From JAXMBN01 sp046349875 (GTDB taxonomy: Bacteria > Planctomycetota > Planctomycetia > Pirellulales > Pirellulaceae), in assembly GCA_046349875.1 (NCBI GenBank), contig JAXMBN010000008.1, positions 1-64,000 of the forward strand: 64,000 nucleotides of DNA, written 5' to 3'. The notes beneath the pieces are model-generated. The model worked only from the letters and a program-made list of their open reading frames with translations. It was not told the origin of the DNA and searched no databases. A program made the translations under genes and the position numbers. How positions within the stretch are numbered: position 1 is the stretch's first letter; each line of letters opens with the position of its first letter. Of this stretch, positions 56,582 through 64,000 are shown one piece after another.

Positions 56582-57999
56582 TTCTTGCCTTCTAACTTCT
56601 TTGCAAACTCCAATGCTTCCGCAGCCCCATTGGCGTCCTTCATCTTTTCACAAATCGATGCCAAAAAGCGAAATCCTTCCGGCGAAGGCTGCTGCTCGAT
56701 CGACTGCTGAGCGTACCATCGCGCATGCGTCAATCGTCCATCCTCTAGATAAACCTGAGCTAATGCTGCATAGGGATCGATCGACCGAGGGTATCGAACC
56801 ATGGCCATTTGGTATTGGCTCCGCCGGCAAGTCGGTCTTGAAGCAACGCATACTTTGGCCAAACTCAAGTAATCCGAAAACTGATCCGTCCACAAATCAA
56901 CGATCCGCTCACGGACCACTCTCGCTCTTTCAGGTAGCAATTTAGATTGGTAGTAAAAGTCTGCCAGTGCCCACGGCGCTTGAACGACTCTTCGGATCCA
57001 AAACCACGCAATTAATGAGAAGCTTCTCGGTTTGAAAAGGATCCTTCTGTTTAAAATAGACGGTAGCGACTTCGGTGAAGACCGTGGTGGCCGTTCGTTT
57101 GTTCTTGATTGCTCAAGACTTGATATCCCGTTCGGCACCATCAAGCTATCTCGCCCTTTTAACTCCACTACTTCTGCAAAATACTCTTTCCTTCTTTGGC
57201 CTTACCCGAACGGACACGTTCCCCCTAGCCCCACATAGACACTCGGTCCATCACTACCAGTTCATAGCCGCCTGAAAACTGGCTTCTGCCTTCTCGGCCT
57301 GGCTAAGCTCTAGCTGAGCTTGCCCAAGTACTTAACCATTGAGCCGCAGCCCCTGGAAACTTTGAGGGATGCTTCGACCACTTGGACCACTTCTTCAAAT
57401 TCACCTTCTTGGACAAGGCCAAGCTAAGATGATGAACCATGTCCTTACGAGTCAAAGCCATGTTGCCCCAGCGGAGCGTATTGAGTGCTAGATCGTTGTG
57501 CACTTACTCCATCACGATGGAAGCAAGGTTGATGTAATAGAGCTCTCTTGCTTGGGCGCCCAGCTTGATACACTGCTGCCAAAGCTTTTGTGCTTCCGCG
57601 TATTGGCGAGTCTGCGGCTTTTGTAGATAGCGATGGCATGCAACGCTTCGGGAAGATTAGGCATCTGAAATACCATCGAGGCTGCCACCCATTCCAATTC
57701 TTCCTGCAGGGCTTCGCTGATGATCTCAACTTCAAACCAGCGGGGCTTGATCCTGGCGGTACGTTTGGTTTCCGCATCCAACAAGACGTGATCTTGCAGT
57801 TTGTCCTGCCACTTGCTTCAGGGCTTCGACATTCTGCTTCAAAAAAATCTGTTCTCTTCGGCCAGCTTCGCTTGGCGATCCATCGTCGCCTGCAACGAGA
57901 TCGAATAGTAAGCCAAGCCGAAAGCTCCTACTGCAGCCTGCTAACGATACGAACATTGCGAGCCACGGCTAAATTGGGAGAGGAAGATTCCACATTCAT
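56578..57999 (-). CDS. Membrane-anchored TPR protein (several frameshifts), partner of CRTAC1
   Basis: About 474 residues. ATG 57999 (MNVESSSPNLAVARNV) behind AAAGG leads, after a shift near 57935, to a membrane helix region (AAVGAFGLAYYSISLQ) and a coiled coil (KLAEENRFFLKQNVEALKQ). Pieces at 57784-57512 and 57500-57300 hold TPR-like helices (LPEALHAIAIYKSRR, KDMVHHLSLALSK). From about 57000 to the end the frame is clean (FYYQSKLLPERARVVRERI, PYAALAQVYLEDGRLTHARWYAQQ). Length matches the TPR gene at 59669-61085 (about 472), and both overlap a CRTAC1 gene by ATGA, so they are duplicated modules. Confidence 0.65.
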
Positions 58000-58006
58000 C
58001 CTTTCA

Positions 58007-59672
58007 CTACGACTTGGATTTTTTCCATGGTGTTCCGCGGCCTTCGATAAGCACATGACGCTGATCGGGGGCGAGCCCCTCAAAAGACTCATCAACCCAC
58101 TGGGCCACTTCCGCACGAATTTTTCTACGCGTTCTTCACCACCCAGTCCGGGCCAGGCGGCTTCCGCCAATGACTTTGATACCCACGCCCCGATACGACC
58201 TGGGCAACCTGCTCCTTTGCTTTTTGGTCTGGATGGAGACTTCCGCACCTACCGCGTTGCGATTGGAGACGACGCCCACTAACTCCAAGGCAAGCCAGTG
58301 GTGCTTCGCTTGCGTTTGATTGCGATGGACGGTGGGACGAGCATTGATATTGGCACAACGATATCGATATCCCCATCGTTGTCGAGATCGTCAAAGGCCG
58401 CACCTCGACTGCTCTCCACAATCTGCATGGCCGATTCGTTCCTCTCCGTCGTGTCCTGAAAACCTTCAGACTCCTTGGTTCGTCCAGAATCACGTTGCGA
58501 ACTTTGTATTGGGTTCGATCGTAATCGCCTCCCCGCATTTTCCATGAAATGCCCGCATGCAAAGAATAGATCGAGATCGGCGTCGAGATCCAAATCTACT
58601 AAGCTCGTTCCCCAAGTTACGTGGCGATATAGTTTACGATCAAGCTTGGATGGACGCGTCGCATCCACAAAGGCTAGCCCCTGCAGATTCCTGATAGAGA
58701 ACCGGCATTTCATTCTGATAGGTTGTCGTAATCAGATCGAGAAAACCATCACCATCGAGATGCTGTTGCTCGACATATTTGCTGTTGGCGCTTCTTTTTC
58801 TTCAGAAAGCCACCACCCTTTTCGATAGCCTTCTCGGTAAACGTTCCGCGTCCATCATTCTCAAAATAGAAATTGGCCGTGCCATCGTTGCACGCAAACA
58901 GATCGACATCGCCATCGCGATCGAAGTCTGCAACTTGGCGTTTTCCCAATACCGCCGCTTAGGCTCCATCCTCAAGTGCCATCACCCTGTTTAAGCAATA
59001 CAACACTTTAACAACGTCGGCTGGCTTTATGAAAACTGCTACTTTTGGGTCGTCTTCACCCCGGTCGCGTATCGAAAAATCGACGTAATTGGCAGCTTTG
59101 AGGAATCGAGGTCTCCATCGCCCTCCATCGAAGAAGAGCTCCTGCACCTTGAGATGCTCTTTTCCGCGAACCCCTGCTACTTCACTTTGATCGACAAACG
59201 TCCCGTCGCCCGCATTGAGAAACAATCGATTCCATCCGTAGTTACTGAAAGATCGGGCCAACCGTCATTGTTCCAATCGCCCGCAACAACCCCATCACAT
59301 AGTCTTCATTCTCTAACCCTGCATGCTTGGTGACATCCGCAAAGTTCGCCCCTCGATTGCGATACGGCTTGCTCGGCTTCGATTGGGTTGTGTACTCCAG
59401 GAAGATTGGCACTTTGGGTCAACAAGACATCGATCCATCCATCACCGTCATAATCAAACGTCGCCAATCCTCCGACGACAGTTTCCATGATGTAGTAGCG
59501 GGCAGCTCCATTGTGTTCCACAAAAACGTTTTCGACGAAGGCCGTTCATCTTCGAGATCGATTCGAACACTGGACGATTGAGCCAACGCCAATGATGCGA
59601 TCGAAGTCAAGGCCGATCATATTCAACCGGAAGCCGCAACGAAGTGACTTTGGCCATGCCCATTCGCATCAT
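58007..59672 (-). CDS. CRTAC1-family beta-propeller (many frameshifts)
   Basis: About 555 residues, the same size as the intact 561-residue copy next to it. ATG 59672 overlaps the upstream TPR stop. Fragments in order are LTSIASLALAQSSSVRI (signal end), FVEHNGAARYYIMETVVGGLATFDYDGDGWIDVL, WNRLFLNAGDGTFVDQSEVAG, DFDRDGDVDLFACNDGTANF, GTSLVDLDLDADLDLFFACGHFMEN and AMQIVESSRGAAFDDLDNDGDIDIV. The tail has SGRGYQSHW and KWPSG, from the ASPIC/UnbV domain, ending at TAG 58007. At least eight indels are needed. Whether it is a pseudogene or badly sequenced cannot be decided here. Confidence 0.68.
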
Positions 59673-61085
59673 GGCCCTGGCCCAGCAGGCAACTTGACCA
59701 TTTCTGCGATGCGGGCATCTTGGGGCGACAACGCTCTTGCTCGCGCAAGCCCATCGCGCACACCTGCGACATCTCCCATTCCATGGCAGGCCAATACTCC
59801 CATCAAAATCCATTCGACATTGCGAGGTTCATATTCGATGAAGTTTAGCGATTCGCTGCCGAGCCTTTGAAAAGTCTTGAGAGTATCCAAGCTCAATCGG
59901 GCAAGCTCAGCGTGCAGGAAGGCTTCTTGCGGAAAAAGTCCCAATCCGCTTCATCAAGACACTCTGGCGCAGCGTCCACTTTTGCCAAGGCTCGATGCGA
60001 CGCTGGCAAGGTTCATGTAGTTGAGCATTCTTGAGTTGAATCTCGAGCTCGCTCGTGCCACCAGCATCGTTCCAACGGTCTCTGCGAAGGACTCCCGATA
60101 AATCCATGTAGGCATTTCCATCGAGCGGATTGAGCCGAATCGCTTCGATCAACCATTCTCTTGCCCATTCGGGATGCTTTTGGTTTTCGGCAACGGCAGC
60201 TGCATTTCGGAGCAATGCAATCGCGGTCTCCGCCAACGCTTTCGAATAAGTCTCTTGAAACGTTCCACTCGCATTGGCGGGCGCATTTTGCGAAGTGAGT
60301 TTCTCACGAAGCGTTTTGGCTTCTTCGTCCTTACCCTGTCGTACGAGTACCGTCGCCAGACCATTGATGGCAGCGGGCGACAACTCGCCTAGATCCGTTG
60401 CCTTGCGGAGCGAGCTCTCGGCAGCGCCCCATTTCTGTTGTTGCATTTGAGCTTGCCCCAACTGAGTCCAAAGCGACCAGTCTTCGGGATGATTGCGAAG
60501 CCCTTCCGTAGCGATCGAAACTGCCTCATCGACTTTACCGACACGCGATAGAGCCTCCGCATAGTTCTTCCAATAGCTTGCGCCCGCAGCATTGGCATTC
60601 GGCATCTTCTGAAACAGTTCGATCGCCTTGTCATCTTCCCCTTGTTCCATCCATAGCGTGGCTAACCCCAGATACGGTCCCGGTTCTTTGGGTTTTAACT
60701 CGAGGCACCGAACCCACGCGGTTTCGGCATTCTTGGTCTGCTTCAGTTCCGAATAGATCATGGCCGCAACGTGATAACCAGCCGGTTCGCTGTCCGCAGC
60801 TTCCACGACCTTCTTGGCCACCTCGACCAACATCGCCTGAATGCGTTCGGTCGATAGCTCGCTCGACGCTGGCGTGGGAATCTGAATGCTCGCCGGCGGT
60901 GATGCCATTGGCCCTTCTTTGGTCGACGCTCCCACGTTGGCATCGGCCAGGTCTTTTGGATCGAGCTCGGTCATCGGAGTAAGCAAGACCGCAATACCGA
61001 TCACTGCAATGGTTCCAACGATGACCAAGAGGATCAAAGAACTCCATCGACTCGAAGAGGGTTTGGGTTTCGTTTCAGTATTCAT
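59669..61085 (-). CDS. Membrane-anchored TPR protein, partner of CRTAC1 (frameshift near 3' end)
   Basis: About 472 residues. The cytoplasmic start (MNTETKPKPSSSRWS) is followed by one membrane helix (LILLVIVGTIAVIGIAVLL) and a Ser/Pro linker. TPR units run from about residue 90: AAMIYSELKQTKNAETAWVR, LATLWMEQGEDDKAIELFQK, YAEALSRVGKVDEAVSIATE, LGQAQMQQQKWGAAESSLRK and LATVLVRQGKDEEAKTL. Near 60015 the frame slips; other frames continue LNYMNLASVASSLGKVDAA and then, from 59944, QEAFLHAELARLSLDTLKTF to a TGA at 59669. That stop overlaps the next ATG (59672). The TPR part should face the periplasm beside its CRTAC1 partner. Confidence 0.78.
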
Positions 61086-61515
61086 TGCCGAGTTTATGCC
61101 GAGTCGCTGGCATGGGGCCAGCTTGGTAACCTTGATTTGGTTCGAAGGAATTGATGCATCGTAAAATTAGATAAACTCATTCCCTTATTCGGGATGAGGA
61201 AAATGCATGCGATCCAAAAGAGATACGCCGCAAGGCGATCAGGGGACGATCGTTTTTTAGAAAAGGGAAAACTTCCATTGTAGCTCACTTCCTACCGTTT
61301 TCATGGGGATCATCCAGTAGATCTAGTCCAACGCAGCCCTCTGGCCCCTCCAACCCGAACTCAGGGCCATCTTCGGAAGGATAGGAAGTCGAATCCATCC
61401 TCTAGCACCGGGTTTTCTCCTGAAAAACTGGACTTAATTGACCACCCTAGAGCTAGCTGATATTCTCTCCAGACCGGCATTTTCTCTCCCTCTTTTCTGT
61501 ACGTTTGAGTTGCTC
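61086..61515. other. Divergent intergenic region, no gene seen
   Basis: 430 bases between the TPR gene (minus) and a membrane protein gene (plus). Nothing but short open frames without ribosome sites was seen. It must hold the promoters of both transcription units. Confidence 0.35.
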
Positions 61516-62211
61516 ATGAATCGCTCGTTACCACTGTTAGTCGTTCTTCTTCTCTTGATTGGGTCAATTTTGACCATGGCCATCCACTCGACCTATCCCT
61601 ACGTTCAAGCGTCGGAAGAGGCTCGCAAGTCGATCATGGTGACACAAGAGCAACGCAATGAATTGATCGCGGCCTCCAAGACCAATGACATGATTGCCTT
61701 TGGTTTGGTGGGTAGCCTTCTATGTATTGCCGTTGCTTTCGCCTCTGCAAAACCAGCACAAGCTATTCCCGGTGCAGCCCTCGGGTTGGTGCTGGGAGGA
61801 GGAGCAGGAGTAGCGGCGGCTTGGTTGGGCTATTGGTTTTACAACCATCCCTCCATCGACATCAAAGATTCGACGATGCACCATTTCCTTCGATGCCTGC
61901 TGATGTTTCTTCCCTTGGCCGTAGCAGCCGGGCTATCGGTGGTCGTGGCGCGGCGCCAATTCGTTGACTTGGGAACTTCGATCCTGGGTGCTCTCTTGGG
62001 TGTGGTTGCAACGAGTGCCATCTACGCCATGCTTTCGGGATTGATATCGACTGTCGAAGGTAGCGATAAGATCTTCCCTCACTTCTTGACCAATCGCTTC
62101 CTCATTGTTCTCGGTAGCATGATCTGCATCGGCGCAGGATCCGCTTTGTTACTCAATAAAAGTAAGAAAGCCGAAGTAGCTCCGCCGCAGACACCAACCC
62201 CGCAATCTTGA
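61516..62211 (+). CDS. Integral membrane protein, unknown
   Basis: 231 residues from ATG 61516 (MNRSLPLLVVLLLL). About six hydrophobic segments are seen: 5-20, 55-72, 77-100, 122-140, 150-170 and 195-213. A short extracytoplasmic stretch after the first helix is rich in Glu and Gln (EEARKSIMVTQEQRNEL). The Gly/Ala-rich helix AALGLVLGGGAGVAAAWLGYWF is notable. The tail is Pro/Thr/Gln-rich. No family was recognised. It lies 31 bases before a plus-strand CRTAC1 gene and may be its partner. Confidence 0.65.
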   Translation: MNRSLPLLVVLLLLIGSILTMAIHSTYPYVQASEEARKSIMVTQEQRNELIAASKTNDMIAFGLVGSLLCIAVAFASAKPAQAIPGAALGLVLGGGAGVAAAWLGYWFYNHPSIDIKDSTMHHFLRCLLMFLPLAVAAGLSVVVARRQFVDLGTSILGALLGVVATSAIYAMLSGLISTVEGSDKIFPHFLTNRFLIVLGSMICIGAGSALLLNKSKKAEVAPPQTPTPQS

Positions 62212-62242
62212 TGCCGCAATCTTCAAGCTCGCTCTAGGACGC

Positions 62243-64000
62243 ATGCACTATCCAAGCTCGCCACGATGCGAGACACCTACCGTTCACCGCGAACCTTTGT
62301 TGGCTCGTTGGATCCTGCGAGTTTGTCTCGCTTGGATGGTCGTGGCGTCGTTAACGATTGCATCGCGATTGAGTCTCTTCGCTCAAAGCCCTGCTCGACA
62401 AGACGGGTCATCGATGCCAAAGTGATTCGAAGAGGCTCACGAAGCATGGGCTTCGCGAGCCGCATCAGTGCTAGTGAAAGGAACCTTGGCTTCCTCGACT
62501 GATGTTCGGTGGCATAGCCTTGTTCGACTATGATCGAGATGGAAGACTTGATCTATTGATGCTCAATCAAGGCCAGCCGGATGGCGCTGTCGCCCGATCC
62601 AACAGCTCGCCGAGTGTTGAGCCGACTCTATCGCAATCAGGCCGATGGAACGTTCGTCGATGTCACCATCCAGTCGGGATTGATCGATGATGGATTTGCT
62701 CTTGGAGTCGTCGCGCGCGGATCTTGATCACGATGGCGATTCTGATGTAGCCATTAGCCACTGGGGGCCGGTTCGCATCTTTGAAAATCCGTTGAGACGG
62801 TACCTTTGCGTACCGCCCTACCCTTCTCCCACAAGCTCCAGAACAAACGACGGCCTTTGGAGCTGGTATCGCCTGCCTGATATCGACAACGATGGCAATC
62901 TCGACTTGTTCGCCAGCAACTATGTCGACTTTACCATCGAACGCTATCAGCAAGTGGCCCTGAAATCGTTTCCATATCCACCGGGCCCGAAGGATTTTCC
63001 TCCTTCGATCGATCGACTTTATCGCAATCGCGGAGATGGTACCTTTTCCGATGTAACCGCAGCCTCTGGGATCGATCGCTATCCAGGGCCTACCATGGGA
63101 GTGATCTGCGGAGACTTCGATGACGATGGTGACGCCGATATCTTTGCCTGTAGCGATGCGGCTCCCAATCAGTTTTTCGTGAACGATGGCAAAGGGCAGT
63201 TTACGGATATGGCCTTGGGTGCGGGATTGGCCTTCGACGTTGCAGGCAATGTCAATGGAAGCATGGGGGTCGATGCGGCCGACTTTGATCGCGATGGCCA
63301 TGTCGATTTCCCTGATCACCAACTACACCGGACAGACTCCGGTGCTTTATAAGAATCTTGGCGGCGGTCAGTTTGAAGATGCAAGTTTCTCGCAGGACGC
63401 AGATCGGCCGAACGTTGCTTCCGCATACCAACTGGGGTGTCGGTTGGTGGGATGTTGAAAACGACGGTGATCTGGATGCGATGATCGCCAATGGCCACTT
63501 TTTGAAGAACATCGAATCGATCGACGATCGTACTGCATTTCGAGTTGCGAACTCTCTGATGATCCAAGATGGGCCCGATTCCCAAAGGCACGAGTCGCTT
63601 CATCGACTGAACCAAGCAAGCAGGAGCGGGGCTGGTCTGTCGTGGAGAGCAGTCGAGGCTCTGCTATTGGCGATATCGATAACGATGGAGACTGGATAGT
63701 GTCTTTCTCAATGCCGAGTCACCGCCAACACTGCTCATCAATCATTCCACGATGCAAGGTGATTGGCTGCAACTGGAATTGGCTGGAACGCGTGACAATC
63801 GAGACGCCATTGGTGCGGTGGTAACCGTAATCACACAGCATGGCTCGTGGGTGCAGATGGTGCATGCGGGTCGCGGATATCAAAGCCACTTTGGCAATGT
63901 GCTCCACTTTGGCCTGGGCCCGAATGCTCGCTTGAAGCACATCGAAGTCCGCTGGCCTTCCGGTCAGAAACAAATCTTTCGCGACCACTCTCTCAACACA
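62243..64000 (+). CDS. CRTAC1-family beta-propeller, 3' end cut by window (several frameshifts)
   Basis: ATG 62243 starts a sequence with a signal-like helix (ILRVCLAWMVVASLTIASRLSLFAQ). The frame breaks near 62400-62500, then MFGGIALFDYDRDGRLDLLM follows. Further frames give SSRADLDHDGDSDVAI, PDIDNDGNLDLFASNYVDFT, IDRLYRNRGDGTFSDVTAASG, GDFDDDGDADIFACSDAAPNQFF and NGSMGVDAADFDRDGHVDF. After shifts near 63305, 63400, 63450 and 63600-63690 comes the ASPIC/UnbV domain (LELAGTRDNRDAIGAVV, VHAGRGYQSHFGNVLHFGLG, VRWPSGQK), open to base 64000. It is oriented away from the other CRTAC1 genes. Confidence 0.72.

Noticed and set aside
62663..63322. Open frame of 219 codons on the minus strand
   Set aside because: Antisense to a CRTAC1 gene with clear FG-GAP repeats; same shadow effect.
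1..64000. tRNA, rRNA, insertion sequences, prophage
   Set aside because: No cloverleaf-like sequence, rRNA segment, transposase, integrase or phage structural gene was recognised on either strand by eye. A tRNA scan would be needed to exclude a missed tRNA.

Overview
The window looks like chromosomal DNA of a planctomycete, most likely of the Pirellula/Rhodopirellula group (order Pirellulales). The evidence is gene content typical of that phylum: two DUF1559 prepilin-like proteins, four CRTAC1 (ASPIC/UnbV) beta-propeller proteins, a tricorn-type protease, a dockerin-like secreted protein with a planctomycete sorting motif, a ResB-CcsA fusion, a futalosine-route menaquinone cluster, and multihaem cytochromes next to cytochrome-like lipoproteins. 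The assignment is inferred from content; no rRNA or tRNA was recognised.

Layout. 1-7.8 kb (minus strand): tricorn-like protease (cut by the window edge), a methyltransferase broken by an in-frame TAG, a YIP1-family membrane protein, MprF and methionine aminopeptidase. 8.1-11.7 kb: leucyl-tRNA synthetase and a HAD phosphatase, converging, both with frameshifts. 11.9-16.1 kb (plus): a tightly overlapping menaquinone operon (ubiE/menG, ubiX, ubiA-type prenyltransferase, mqnE) ending with a DUF6702 protein, followed by an array of GTAGCGCGATTG-type repeats. 16.4-24.4 kb (minus): orphan ABC ATPase, a large ResB-CcsA cytochrome c maturation protein with a PEGW-repeat lipoprotein, a coiled-coil lipoprotein and an HTH/membrane protein. 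24.5-30.7 kb: a carboxypeptidase-regulatory-like lipoprotein with DUF1559, a secreted propeller, a di-haem cytochrome and a cupredoxin.

30.8-39.0 kb (minus) is the most striking locus: TPR protein, ExbB/TolQ, ExbD/TolR and a 1127-residue membrane protein whose third membrane helix carries the Ser-x3-His signature of TonB/TolA, followed by a long disordered linker and a C-terminal alpha/alpha-barrel (squalene-cyclase-like) domain. It reads as a proton-motive-force-driven Tol/Ton-like machine with an unusual effector. 39.3-43.0 kb: hemL, purQ and a dockerin-like secreted protein.

43.1-64.0 kb is a locus of repeated TPR and CRTAC1 genes. In three places a TPR-ending gene overlaps the next CRTAC1 gene by ATGA; in one of these the TPR is the tail of a membrane-anchored five-haem cytochrome. 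A TPR/FG-GAP giant, a six-blade-type propeller, a second DUF1559/lipoprotein pair and a partial plus-strand CRTAC1 gene complete it.

Many genes here are interrupted by single-base indels, often in short homopolymers, including the essential leuS. The broken stretches (about 45.6-47.0, 51.0-54.5, 57.1-59.9 and 62.2-64 kb) alternate with perfectly clean ones, which fits uneven sequence quality better than biological decay. I therefore annotate these as single genes across the shifts.
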